NCBI RefSeq assembly: GCF_000355805.1
Contig: NZ_CM001837.1
Span: 2,416,100 to 2,480,099 of the forward strand
Direction: 5' to 3'
DNA: 64,000 bases
DNA from: Dokdonia sp. PRO95
GTDB lineage: Bacteria; Bacteroidota; Bacteroidia; Flavobacteriales; Flavobacteriaceae
A program made the position numbers and the translations under genes. The notes under the pieces were generated by a model. It was given only the letters and a program-made list of their open reading frames with translations, was not told the origin of the DNA and did not search any database. How positions within the stretch are numbered: the stretch's first letter is position 1; each line of letters opens with the position of its first letter. Below are positions 17,398 through 25,698 of the stretch, in pieces.

Positions 17398-19443
17398 TTA
17401 GCTAAAATCCATTCCCAAATCTAAGTCAATATCATTTTTTACAGCAGTATCTTTATGAGCTGTAAATGTAGATTTTGGGGAAGTTTGAGTAGCAAGATGA
17501 TCTGGAAGTTCCTCTAGAAAGTAGGCGCTATTTTCTCCTAGTTCTTCTTGCGTATCTGTTTTATGATGAAAGGCGTTAATGGATTCCGTAGCTCTTGTGA
17601 TAATGAGTTCATTTTTTGCTCTGGTGAGCGCTACATATAGCACACGTCTATCTTCTTCTACTTCATCTAGATTCCCTAGACTGTAGGAGGAAGGGTAGGA
17701 CTTAGGTGATACATTAAGAACAAAACAAACGTCTGCTTCAAGACCCTTAGCCGAGTGTACGGTAGAGATGGTGACGTGATCTTGATGATCTGTAGTAGTT
17801 AATTTACTGCCTTCTAAAGTGTTTTGACCTGAAACATGTGCAGCATTATCTAGAATCCCTTCTGAGATAAAAGCACCAAGCGTCGCATAGTTTTCAGAAA
17901 GCATTTCTAGTACAGGAAAATCTCCTTTGCGCTTTTCTGTCCAGTCTTTGCTGTACTTCATAGCAAGATCAAACTCCATAGCGTTGTACAATTCTTTGAT
18001 GGCTTGTTTTACATTTCCTTTATTATCAAAAACTGTTTTGTAAAACTTAGATACTTTTTCTCCTTCGGTTCCAGAGATGATAGAGGTGAAGGTATCTGGT
18101 CTTATATCTTCTGGTGCGATTTGCATCACCTCCGTCATATAAGACGTTGCTTTTACAGCGCCAATACCGTGAATAAAAGTAAAAAAGCGAATCCACGCAA
18201 TCTCATCTAGCGGATTATTAATCACTCTCAATACCGCTACTAAATCTTTTATGTGAGCAGCTTCAAGAAACTTCCGTCCGCCGAAGGTTTGATAAGGAAT
18301 CTTCTTTTGCAGAAACACGGCTTGCAGTGGTCTTGTGTAGTATTGCGATCTGCTTAAGATTAGAAAATCAGAAAAGGAGCTTCCGCCACTAGAAAAGGCT
18401 TCTAGAATTTTATTGGCTATATAATTTGCTTCTTCAAATTGGTTATTCACATTCAAAATCACAGGCACTTTCCCAGGTCCTCTGCTTGAGATTAATTTTT
18501 TATTGTACTGTACAGGTGATTTTTCTAGTAACCAATTTGAGATATCAAGAATCTCCTGTGTAGAACGATAATTTTTGTCCAGCACTTTTACCGTCGCATC
18601 TGCTACGCGTTCCTTAAATAAGTGAACATTCTTAAAATCTGCGCCACGGAAACTGTAAATAGATTGGGCATCATCTCCCACGCAAAAGAGATGACAGATA
18701 TGCTCAAAAGGCTTTAATAAAAACCATTGCAGCGGATTAGTATCCTGCATCTCATCAATCAAAATATGCTCGTAGGAGGAAGCCAGAATCTCTCTTGCTT
18801 TTTCATCTTTATTCAATCTATTTGCTATAACAAGCAGTAAATCGTCATAATCAAGGTACTGCTGTCTCTTCTTTTGTAGCTGGTACTCTTTAATAAGATG
18901 CTCAAGTTGTGGTCGCAGTGTGGCGATATCTTCGGTTACTTGGGGATCATCTTTTCCCTTATAAAGCAACTTACGTATGGTATCTGTGAGATTACTTCTT
19001 GTGTTACGTGCAAAGGAGAAGATATCGAGAATTTGCTGCGGCTTGATTCTTACTTTTCCATATTCCTCACTGGCATTACCGCATGCCATTTTCATCAAAC
19101 TTAACTGATCATCGGGATCAATTACCGTAAAACTTGCCGCACCAAAGAGATTTGGGAACTTCACAATAAGCTGGTTACACCAGCTATGAAAGGTGCTACC
19201 ATTAATCGCGCCGCTTGTACCAGCAGGTAACCCTGCTTTTACACGCTCTACAATCTCGCTCGCAGCTCTCTTTGTAAATGTGAGTATCTGTATCTTTTCT
19301 GAACGCACGCCAGATTTAATGAGATACTCCGCTCTACCTACAATAGTTTTAGTTTTACCAGTACCTGCTCCTGCAAGTAGGAGTAAGTGTTTACCATCAA
19401 AAGTAATGGCCTCACGTTGCTTAGTGTTATATGAATCTATAAT
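17398..19443 (-). CDS. UvrD/Rep-family ATP-dependent DNA helicase (start unusual)
   Basis: Superfamily 1A helicase: Walker A LLLAGAGTGKTKTIVGRAEYL, motif Ia ILTFTKRAASEI, motif II ILIDEMQDTNPLQ, motif III CVGDDAQSIYSFRGA, motif IV LDKNYRST, motif V VTISTVHSAKGLEADVCFV and motif VI RRVLYVALTRAKNEL. Walker A lies upstream of the first GTG (19308), so that GTG cannot be the start. In frame before it there is no ATG, GTG or TTG back to a stop at 19472-19474; 19443 (ATT) is given as a nominal start. Alternatively, an ATG at 19481 reaches the frame by a -1 slip on an A7 run (19449-19455). C-terminal tail ends DIDLDLGMDFS. Role: repair or replication-fork unwinding. Confidence 0.85.
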   Translation of the reverse strand: MIDSYNTKQREAITFDGKHLLLLAGAGTGKTKTIVGRAEYLIKSGVRSEKIQILTFTKRAASEIVERVKAGLPAGTSGAINGSTFHSWCNQLIVKFPNLFGAASFTVIDPDDQLSLMKMACGNASEEYGKVRIKPQQILDIFSFARNTRSNLTDTIRKLLYKGKDDPQVTEDIATLRPQLEHLIKEYQLQKKRQQYLDYDDLLLVIANRLNKDEKAREILASSYEHILIDEMQDTNPLQWFLLKPFEHICHLFCVGDDAQSIYSFRGADFKNVHLFKERVADATVKVLDKNYRSTQEILDISNWLLEKSPVQYNKKLISSRGPGKVPVILNVNNQFEEANYIANKILEAFSSGGSSFSDFLILSRSQYYTRPLQAVFLQKKIPYQTFGGRKFLEAAHIKDLVAVLRVINNPLDEIAWIRFFTFIHGIGAVKATSYMTEVMQIAPEDIRPDTFTSIISGTEGEKVSKFYKTVFDNKGNVKQAIKELYNAMEFDLAMKYSKDWTEKRKGDFPVLEMLSENYATLGAFISEGILDNAAHVSGQNTLEGSKLTTTDHQDHVTISTVHSAKGLEADVCFVLNVSPKSYPSSYSLGNLDEVEEDRRVLYVALTRAKNELIITRATESINAFHHKTDTQEELGENSAYFLEELPDHLATQTSPKSTFTAHKDTAVKNDIDLDLGMDFS

Positions 19444-19460
19444 AGCAGTTTTTTTATTTT

Positions 19461-19488
19461 CAAAGATAGGAAATTATTCATAATTTTG
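19461..19488. promoter_or_regulatory. Back-to-back -7 promoter elements of the divergent helicase and nuclease genes
   Basis: On the minus strand TATCTTTG (plus-strand 19461-19468) faces the helicase; on the plus strand TAATTTTG (19481-19488) faces the DnaQ-like/GIY-YIG gene. Both match TAnnTTTG exactly. They imply very short leaders on both sides, which bears on the start-codon choice of both genes. Confidence 0.5.
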
Positions 19489-19512
19489 GATTTTATCCTA
19501 CACTTCAATATA

Positions 19513-20847
19513 TTGAGAAGAGCCTTCTTAGATCTACAAACTAACAGCAATAATTTAAAAATAGCGAGCGCTATTGCATTTTCTGTGGTCGTTTTTGATG
19601 ATGAAGAGGAGCTGTATTATCATGAAAGCCTTATTAAACCGCTTCAAGTACTATCTCCAGATCAGGAATTCACTTACGGAATCACAAATAAAGCACTTAG
19701 AAAAGCGCCGTCTTTTATAGATATCGCGAGTTTACTCATCGAGAATTTAGAGGATTGTGAGATTGCATATTTTGATAATTTCTCACAGCAGTTGTTACGC
19801 AAGTGTTTTAGGGAGATTGGCTATCCACTAGGGAAGTCATCTCTTATTTTTAATGGGACTTCCTCCAGAAAGAGTAGCAGCGCTGCACAACTATCTTTTG
19901 AGGAAACTGCAGCTGTTCATTCGGTGGAATATGATTCTTCTAAGCCCGGTATGAATGCTAGAGGACTGGCTCAATTGTTTCAAATTAAGGCTGGTGTAGA
20001 TGATAATGAGAATTACGCTTTCGCGAAAGCGGGAAATAACACCATCGCTACCACAAGCCTATATGACCATTTACCTAAAACAAGTGGCGTGTACTACTTT
20101 AGGAATGTAAACAACGAGGTGATTTATGTAGGAAAAGCAGTCAACTTAAAAAAGCGAGTGATTTCGCATTTTAAGAGCAGGTTAGTTTTTGAAAAGACCC
20201 TATGCAAGGAAACCGTCGCTGTAGAATATGTAGAAACTGGAAACGAATTAATTGCTTTACTCAAAGAGTCGGCAGAGATTAAACAGTTGACACCGATTTA
20301 TAATTCGCAACAGATAGAGACCAACAACCCTTGGATTGTGGAATCTAAAATAGATGCCAAAGGAATCTTGAGAATTGTACCCACAGAAAAGAACTACACA
20401 GACTCCTGTCATACCGTTTCTTTTAATAGGAATTCTGTAATCCAGCAACTCAAACTATTACAAATAATGCATGCGCTATGTCCAAGATTTATGGGTGTAG
20501 AACGTACTGCTGGTTCTTGCTCTAGCAAAGCTTGTAAAGGCGTATGTAGGGGAGAAGAACCCAAGGAAATATACAATGCAAGAGTGTATAAAGCGCTGGA
20601 AACTCTCACAAGCAAAGAAGAAACCTATTACCTAGATCTCATAGGAAGAACCAGCAACGAGCGATCATTTGTGCTTGTGGTAGACGGGATTTATATGGGA
20701 TATGGATATATTACAAATCAAGAGACGGTAAATACCATAGAAGACCTTGAGGCGTATCTTATTCCTCAAGAACACACCTATTATACGAGCAGGAGTATCC
20801 TTACTCACCTTAAAAAACGCGGAGTTATTAAAAATTTCTTAAGATAG
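19513..20847 (+). CDS. DnaQ-like (degenerate) exonuclease fused to UvrC/Cho-type GIY-YIG nuclease
   Basis: About 444 residues from TTG at 19513 (M-RRAFLDLQTN), which aligns with the usual start of DnaQ-fold proteins; an upstream TTG at 19486 lies inside the -7 element. The N-terminal 165 residues keep the exonuclease pattern (GITNKALRKAPSFIDIA, IAYFDNFS), but the metal-binding DxE is DLQ and the AHNxxFD motif is altered, so exonuclease activity is doubtful. GIY-YIG follows (TSGVYYFRNVNNEVIYVGKAVNLKKRVISHF, E in NELIALLKESAEIKQLTP), then a UvrC-like Cys segment (CSSKACKGVC). The arrangement is common in Bacteroidota and Actinobacteria. A copy of the 14-bp palindrome lies in frame in the linker (20017). 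Confidence 0.8.
   Translation: MRRAFLDLQTNSNNLKIASAIAFSVVVFDDEEELYYHESLIKPLQVLSPDQEFTYGITNKALRKAPSFIDIASLLIENLEDCEIAYFDNFSQQLLRKCFREIGYPLGKSSLIFNGTSSRKSSSAAQLSFEETAAVHSVEYDSSKPGMNARGLAQLFQIKAGVDDNENYAFAKAGNNTIATTSLYDHLPKTSGVYYFRNVNNEVIYVGKAVNLKKRVISHFKSRLVFEKTLCKETVAVEYVETGNELIALLKESAEIKQLTPIYNSQQIETNNPWIVESKIDAKGILRIVPTEKNYTDSCHTVSFNRNSVIQQLKLLQIMHALCPRFMGVERTAGSCSSKACKGVCRGEEPKEIYNARVYKALETLTSKEETYYLDLIGRTSNERSFVLVVDGIYMGYGYITNQETVNTIEDLEAYLIPQEHTYYTSRSILTHLKKRGVIKNFLR
20017..20030. repeat. GCTTTCGCGAAAGC palindrome, copy 3 (intragenic)
   Basis: Exact copy in the interdomain linker of the nuclease gene, read as AFAKA. Confidence 0.95.
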
Positions 20848-20874
20848 CGCGCTTCAATTCCCATCATCTACTGA

Positions 20875-20917
20875 CTTTTTAATGCGTTTATGTTCATTAA
20901 AAGGCACTTTTTTTATT
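20875..20917 (+). terminator. Weak hairpin terminator after the nuclease gene
   Basis: CTTTTTAATG (20875-20884) pairs with CATTAAAAGG (20895-20904) with one mismatch, followed by CACTTTTTTT. The stem is AT-rich, so it is a modest candidate. Confidence 0.4.
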
Positions 20918-21114
20918 TCGCTTATCTATTTGTTAGCATTAGCTACTAGTAGTTCACGCAAGATTTATTGCCTGTTGAACCCCTCTTTTTCTTTCCTCTT
21001 AATTAATCATATTTAATTTTTTTAAGCTTTAAGAACGCTCTAACACATGGCGTTAAATAAGATTAAATGTCATTTTTAAAGAAGGCATCCCTTGTAATTT
21101 TATAAAAAAAAGAG

Positions 21115-21237
21115 ATGGAAAAGGATACAATAACGAAGACAGACATAAAGGATACAGATGAACGTCCTAACGGATTAGGGTATGGCGGAAGAGATAAACC
21201 ATCATCCAAAGATCTTAATCAGAACGAGGAAGAGTAG
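21115..21237 (+). CDS. Small hydrophilic protein, 40 residues
   Basis: ATG at 21115 to TAG at 21237 encodes MEKDTITKTDIKDTDERPNG, then LGYGGRDKPSSKDLNQNEEE. It is strongly charged, lacks a signal peptide or hydrophobic segment and would be disordered. It lies 90 bp before the PA2169-family gene and may be co-transcribed with that stress protein. The Bacteroidota-like composition and clean start and stop favour a real gene; function unknown. The remainder of 20848-21326 shows only the weak terminator. Confidence 0.5.
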   Translation: MEKDTITKTDIKDTDERPNGLGYGGRDKPSSKDLNQNEEE

Positions 21238-21326
21238 CAAGAGTAATGGCTACAATGTACCGATAACGTACACATATTAACTAATCATGTGTTTCTCTTA
21301 ACGAGACACTTTTAAAACTAAGAATT

Positions 21327-21803
21327 ATGAAACAGACAACAGCAGAAGCAGCAAGAGAACAATCTCACATAGATATCGTAAATAATTTACAAAGTATTCT
21401 AGAGAAGAATTACGATGCAGAAGAAGGATATAAAGAAGCAATGCTCAAGGCAGATAATAGCTACTTAAAAGACTACCTCAAAAATAAAGCAGCAACAAGA
21501 GCAACATTTGCCACAGAGATCAGTGATATTATTTTAAAGCTCAATGAAACTCCAAAAGCTTCTGGAAGTACTACAGGAAGTATACACAGAACATGGATGA
21601 ATATTAAGGATGCCTTTAGCTCAAACTCAGACGAGGGAATCTTAGAAGAGTGTATCCGTGGAGATAAAGCGAGTATAGATGAGTATAATGAGGTGATGGA
21701 AAACCAAGCATTTCCAGTTGAAATTACAAGCGTACTTACAAATCAATTGCTACAGGTAAAAAAATCTGTAAATGATATTAAGAAGATAGAAGACCTATTT
21801 TAA
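21327..21803 (+). CDS. PA2169 family four-helix-bundle protein (DUF2383)
   Basis: 158 residues, all helical, cytosolic. The pattern NLQSILEKNYDAEEGYKEAMLKADNSYLKDYLKNKA followed by GSTTGSIHRTWMNIKDAFSSNSDEGILEECIRGDKASIDEYNEVM fits DUF2383/PA2169, ferritin-like bundles of unknown chemistry, often near general-stress genes. A strong terminator follows 20 bp downstream, so it ends a transcript. Confidence 0.85.
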   Translation: MKQTTAEAAREQSHIDIVNNLQSILEKNYDAEEGYKEAMLKADNSYLKDYLKNKAATRATFATEISDIILKLNETPKASGSTTGSIHRTWMNIKDAFSSNSDEGILEECIRGDKASIDEYNEVMENQAFPVEITSVLTNQLLQVKKSVNDIKKIEDLF

Positions 21804-21820
21804 ACCCTATCAAGTAAGAA

Positions 21821-21849
21821 AAAAGCCACCCTAGGGTGGCTTTTTTTTT
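21821..21849 (+). terminator. Strong Rho-independent terminator
   Basis: Perfect 16-bp palindrome GCCACCCTAGGGTGGC (21825-21840), flanked by AAAA on the left and nine T on the right. It separates the PA2169 gene from the BLUF gene 28 bp further on. Confidence 0.92.
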
Positions 21850-21867
21850 GCTACCTTGGGTAGCAAT

Positions 21868-22323
21868 ATGATGTTTGGCAAATTTTTTAAAAAGATTAGT
21901 CGTTCCCAAAAGAGGTTCAAAACTGTGTGCTATATAAGCGAGCATACATCTGATTTAACTCATATGGAAATAAGTGCTCTTCTTAAGAAATCTCAAAAAT
22001 ACAATCTTGCTCACGGCATTAACGGTGTCCTTATAAGTGCGTCAAATAGATTTTTTCAAATCTTAGAAGGGGAAGAAAAGGATATTAATGCACTGTTTGA
22101 AAGAATACAAGCAGATGCTCGTCATACAAATATTATAAAGCTTTTCAATGCCAAGGTTAATCGGCCATTTTTCTCATCGTACAATAGTTCTTTTAGAGTA
22201 GGTCTAGGGAGTGATGAGATTACTGAGATAAATAAATACCTTTCGATTACTTCAAACCATCCCTTTGAAGCAAATGTTGTAGGTATTCTCAATTCTATGG
22301 CGCTATCTGCAAGAATAGGATAG
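21868..22323 (+). CDS. BLUF-domain blue-light photoreceptor protein
   Basis: About 151 residues from the ATG at 21868. The BLUF fold spans about residues 16-110: FKTVCYIS (flavin-contacting Tyr), LLKKSQKYNLAHGINGVLI (conserved Asn in KYNLAHG), RFFQILEGEEKDINALFERI (the switching Gln in FFQILEGE) and DARHTNIIKLF. These Tyr/Asn/Gln residues are those needed for the FAD photocycle. There is no attached output domain beyond about 40 C-terminal residues, so it is a short BLUF type that signals to a partner. Blue-light sensing fits a surface-ocean bacterium. Confidence 0.8.
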   Translation: MMFGKFFKKISRSQKRFKTVCYISEHTSDLTHMEISALLKKSQKYNLAHGINGVLISASNRFFQILEGEEKDINALFERIQADARHTNIIKLFNAKVNRPFFSSYNSSFRVGLGSDEITEINKYLSITSNHPFEANVVGILNSMALSARIG

Positions 22324-22487
22324 AGGGATGAAGGTGGTGATTTAAACAGACACAGCTTTAATCAAACTGTTAATAATCATGGCTACCTTAACACTTCTCT
22401 TATTTCCCGTTAAAATATTCTTTAGGTTGTTATAATGTGTATTGAGACAATGCTTTGTGTTTTTAAATTTATATAAAACCAATTATT

Positions 22488-22886
22488 ATGAAAGCACAAG
22501 CATATTTATCATTTGACGGAAATTGCCAAGAGGCATTAAATTTTTATAAAGGAATTCTAGGTGGAGAGGTAGTAAACCGCGAGACTTGGGAAGGAAAGGA
22601 AACAGATATTCCAGAACATTACCGCAACAAGTTGCAACACGCAGAACTTAAAGGAAAAGGATTTCACTTTATGGCGTATGATGCAGCACCAGATACACCG
22701 CTTACTTCAGGTAATAAGGTGTGTATGAGTCTAGATTTTAACGATACATCTGAGGCTCAATCTACATTTGAGGCGTTAAGCGCGCAAGGAAAAATTAATT
22801 CACCATTCCAAGAAACTAGTTGGAACGCTCATTATGGACGTTGCACAGACCAGTTTGGAGTAGAGTGGATGGTAAATGCCAAATAA
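22488..22886 (+). CDS. VOC superfamily protein, PhnB-like
   Basis: 132 residues. Paired beta-alpha-beta units: AYLSFDGNCQEALNFYKGILGGEV, then MAYDAAPDTPL, VCMSLDFNDTSEAQSTFEALSAQGKI and WNAHYGRCTDQFGVEWMVN. This is the PhnB/3-demethylubiquinone methyltransferase-like subset of vicinal oxygen chelate proteins. The substrate is unknown. A terminator follows 20 bp after the stop. Confidence 0.85.
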   Translation: MKAQAYLSFDGNCQEALNFYKGILGGEVVNRETWEGKETDIPEHYRNKLQHAELKGKGFHFMAYDAAPDTPLTSGNKVCMSLDFNDTSEAQSTFEALSAQGKINSPFQETSWNAHYGRCTDQFGVEWMVNAK

Positions 22887-22906
22887 ATCCACAGAAAAAG
22901 CAAAGT

Positions 22907-22933
22907 AAAGCCCTCACTAGAGGGCTTTTTTAA
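22907..22933 (+). terminator. Rho-independent terminator
   Basis: AAAGCCCTC (22907-22915), loop ACTA, GAGGGCTTT (22920-22928), continuing into a T run. Confidence 0.9.
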
Positions 22934-22951
22934 TCTTAAAAATAAAAATAC

Positions 22952-23476
22952 ATGGAAAACTGGATAACCGCATCAATGCCCATTTTAGGTAAAGTATTAA
23001 TATCAATAATAGCCATATTTACAGTGATGATTATCATCACGCGCATTTCTGGCTTACGCACATTTGCAAAGATGTCAAGTTTTGACTTTGCATCAACTAT
23101 TGCTGTAGGTTCTGTACTTGCATCCATTATTCTCAACCCAGACCAATCACTTCTTAAAGGAGGAATCGCATTAGCGGGTATTATTGCTTTTCAAACTTTA
23201 TTTGCCTTGCTAGTAAGAAAAAGTTCATTCTTTAAAAATCTTGCTACTAATGATCCATTGCTGTTGATGAAAGATGGTAAGATTCTTTATAAAAATTTAG
23301 AAAAATCAAACGTAGGTGAAGGAGACCTCATTGCAAAACTAAGAGAAGCAAACGTGCTTGACTACAGTGAGGTAAGAGCTGTTGTGCTAGAAAGCACAGG
23401 AGATATGTCTGTACTTCACGACGATGGAGATAACAAGTTAAATGATAGTCTTTTAGAAGGGGTGAGGATTTGCTAG
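22952..23476 (+). CDS. DUF421 (YetF-like) membrane protein
   Basis: 174 residues. Three N-terminal membrane segments contain the family motif TRISGLRTFAKMSSFDFASTIAVGSVLAS, then a cytosolic domain with PLLLMKDGKILYKNLEKSNVGEGDLIAKLREANVLDYSEVRAVVLESTGDMSVL. YetF-type proteins are of unknown function and are linked to envelope stress or spore membranes elsewhere. The C-terminal half is shorter than in Bacillus YetF. Single gene between two terminators or palindromes. Confidence 0.85.
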   Translation: MENWITASMPILGKVLISIIAIFTVMIIITRISGLRTFAKMSSFDFASTIAVGSVLASIILNPDQSLLKGGIALAGIIAFQTLFALLVRKSSFFKNLATNDPLLLMKDGKILYKNLEKSNVGEGDLIAKLREANVLDYSEVRAVVLESTGDMSVLHDDGDNKLNDSLLEGVRIC

Positions 23477-23498
23477 AAGTATCCGGTGTAGTTATTAC

Positions 23499-23512
23499 GC
23501 TTTCGCGAAAGC
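23499..23512. repeat. GCTTTCGCGAAAGC palindrome, copy 4
   Basis: Here the symmetry extends to 22 bp (TTACGC to GCGTAA, 23495-23516), between the convergent DUF421 and patatin genes. Confidence 0.95.
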
Positions 23513-23542
23513 GTAACTATATCCTTACAACGTCTGTAATAT

Positions 23543-24304
23543 CTACTTGAACAGTGTTGAATTTTCTAGCTGTTTGCTCGCCTCTTCATAACCTATCTCA
23601 AATATTGCAGGAATACTACGCATACTGAAAGTACCAAACTTGGCTAACTTTTCTGGGCATATCAACAAATCACAATCCTTAAATTTATTGAGGCCTCTAT
23701 GATGGAGATTAATCTCATACGCCCTGTTAAGAACTTGGTATGAATATTTTAGATTCTTCATAGTTATTGCCTCGAGCGGATTTACATAGCTACCTATGAT
23801 AACATCACATTGAGGAACTAGAGGTTCTATAGGGAAGTCATCTATCACACCGCCATCAAAGTAATGAACGTCGTCTATCTCTATGGGAGTGAAAATCCCC
23901 GGAAAAGACGCCGAAGCAATAACAGGATTTATTAAAGGGCCTGAGTCAAAGGTGCGCAGTTGTCCAGTGAGTACCGTAGTAGCCGTAATGGATAATGGAA
24001 GCTGTAAAGACTCAAAACTATCTTCTATAAAATATGCCGATAAGTCCTTGTGAAACAGTGCAGAATCTAAAAAGCCTGGTTTCCTTCTCGCAAACCGCTT
24101 TATTGAGAAAACAGGCGTCGTTTTAAAAAACTCATATATTTTTTCCCAATCGTGACCAGCGGCATATAACGCACCTACAATAGCTCCAGCACTAGTACCA
24201 GAAATATGAGTGGGTTTAATGTTATGTTCAGACAGTGCTTTGAGCACTCCTAGGTGAGCAACACCTTTAATACCACCTCCAGAAAAGGAAAGTCCTATAT
24301 TCAT
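23543..24304 (-). CDS. Patatin-like phospholipase
   Basis: 253 residues. The oxyanion hole GGGIKG (residues 9-14), nucleophile elbow GTSAG (about 36-40) and the catalytic Asp in DGG (about 148-150) are all present, giving an intact Ser-Asp dyad. No signal peptide, so a cytosolic lipid acyl hydrolase of the RssA/YlbK type. It lies upstream on the opposite strand of the DUF421 gene and separate from upp by 58 bp. Confidence 0.88.
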   Translation of the reverse strand: MNIGLSFSGGGIKGVAHLGVLKALSEHNIKPTHISGTSAGAIVGALYAAGHDWEKIYEFFKTTPVFSIKRFARRKPGFLDSALFHKDLSAYFIEDSFESLQLPLSITATTVLTGQLRTFDSGPLINPVIASASFPGIFTPIEIDDVHYFDGGVIDDFPIEPLVPQCDVIIGSYVNPLEAITMKNLKYSYQVLNRAYEINLHHRGLNKFKDCDLLICPEKLAKFGTFSMRSIPAIFEIGYEEASKQLENSTLFK

Positions 24305-24362
24305 TTTTGAACTATTATAATGCTAAGATAGTAAACCTTTTAGCGGTTTATATCAATAGAAT

Positions 24363-25016
24363 TTACAACTTTGCGCCATAACTCAAATCACCAGCATCAC
24401 CTAGGCCTGGAATAATATATCCTTTTGAGTTAAGCTTATCATCAATAGCCGAAATCCACAAGTGGGTGTTGTCTGGAAATTCATTTTGTACATACTCAAC
24501 TCCTTCTTGAGACCCTATTACAGCTATTATATGAATCTGTGCTGGTGTACCATGAGGTTTTAATGCCTCTAGTACATTTTTGAGGGTCTTGCCTGTTGCT
24601 AGCATGGGATCTATAAGAATCAATGTCTTTCCTTCAAGTGAAGGAGCAGCTAGGTAGCTCACGATTACCTCAAACTCATCATCATTATTAGGATGCTCTC
24701 TATAGGCAGATATAAAAGCATTTTCTGCACCGTCAAAATAATTGAGCAGTCCTTCATGTAATGGTAATCCCGCACGTAATATAGAACACAACACAATGTC
24801 TTGTTGTGGTAAATTCATTTCCTTTTCGCCTAATGGAGTTTGTACTTTCTTAGTTTCAAACTTTAATGATTTACTCATTTCATAGGCTAGAATTTCTCCT
24901 ACACGTTCAATATTTTTTCTAAAGCGCATCGTATCTTTCTGAATATCATGGTCTCTCAACTCATAAATAAACTGATTGAGGATAGAATGGTCTTTAGAGT
25001 AATCGTGTATGTGCAT
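24363..25016 (-). CDS. upp: Uracil phosphoribosyltransferase
   Basis: 217 residues, expected length. The PRPP-binding loop is LILIDPMLATGKTL (about 134-147), and the uracil-binding C-terminus GYIIPGLGDAGDLSYGAKL is complete. It converts uracil plus PRPP to UMP in pyrimidine salvage. The start MHIHDYSKDHSILNQFIYELRD is typical of Bacteroidota Upp. Confidence 0.95.
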   Translation of the reverse strand: MHIHDYSKDHSILNQFIYELRDHDIQKDTMRFRKNIERVGEILAYEMSKSLKFETKKVQTPLGEKEMNLPQQDIVLCSILRAGLPLHEGLLNYFDGAENAFISAYREHPNNDDEFEVIVSYLAAPSLEGKTLILIDPMLATGKTLKNVLEALKPHGTPAQIHIIAVIGSQEGVEYVQNEFPDNTHLWISAIDDKLNSKGYIIPGLGDAGDLSYGAKL

Positions 25017-25059
25017 GTCAATAATATTTTATGAGAGATAAAGATATAGAAAGGCTGGC

Positions 25060-25560
25060 TTATAAGAGCTTATTTAACACCGAGTACAAAAAGGATTGCA
25101 GTTTGTACATTTCTGTTTTACCAGTCTTTTTTCCTATACTTCCTGCAATATAAAGACCTATCCAAACAAGAAAAAGAAGTATCATTCCTACTAATGGAAA
25201 AGTATAAGATAATGTCAATGTGATATTTGTGTACAACCATACAGCACTTGCCATAAATAGAATGAAAACTATAAAATGAAAAAACATAAATAGCGTCCAG
25301 ACTGTGGGGCTAGGTCCATAAAGTCCTCTTATAACTGTAGGTTGTGTTTCTATTTTATAAATCTCTAGATGTAATTGTGGAGACCAGAAATGCTGCTCCT
25401 TCTTGGGTAAACTTATAAAAATATGATCATCTGAGCGATGCACTAAAAAGTCTCTGGAGATCGCCCCTGCATTTTCGTAAGCACGTAAAATTGTCTCTGG
25501 AAGTATAGCACACTCAAGCTTGAAGCGCGGTCTTAACACAATATCGTTAGAAAGTTCCAT
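25060..25560 (-). CDS. Hypothetical membrane protein with two transmembrane segments
   Basis: 166 residues. A soluble N-terminal half (residues 1-90, ending VIRGLYGPSPTVW) is followed by two hydrophobic segments (about 93-115 and 122-142) and a basic tail. Not recognised as a named family. Good codon use and a start just after the divergent regulated promoter at 25626 suggest a real gene, but that promoter points away from it. Confidence 0.65.
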   Translation of the reverse strand: MELSNDIVLRPRFKLECAILPETILRAYENAGAISRDFLVHRSDDHIFISLPKKEQHFWSPQLHLEIYKIETQPTVIRGLYGPSPTVWTLFMFFHFIVFILFMASAVWLYTNITLTLSYTFPLVGMILLFLVWIGLYIAGSIGKKTGKTEMYKLQSFLYSVLNKLL

Positions 25561-25625
25561 AAGCTAGTTTTATTAGAAGAGCGATGTATTTTATAAATAT
25601 AGAGCTATTGCTAAGTACTGTACTA

Positions 25626-25668
25626 TGATTAATATCATGATATATCCTCTTAATACCCAATAACTTTG
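25626..25668 (+). promoter_or_regulatory. FNR-like box and -7 element before the outer-membrane barrel gene
   Basis: Box TGATTAATATCA (25626-25637), then TAACTTTG (25661-25668), an exact TAnnTTTG. Centre to element 29.5 bp. Site 1 of 13. Confidence 0.75.
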
Positions 25669-25698
25669 AGAGGTAATCTTTCTTCACAATCAGGGTAT

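Noticed and set aside
25666-25698. Earlier start for the outer-membrane barrel gene.
   Set aside because: It overlaps the TAACTTTG element and puts extra polar residues before the signal peptide; the ATG at 25699 gives a normal signal peptide.
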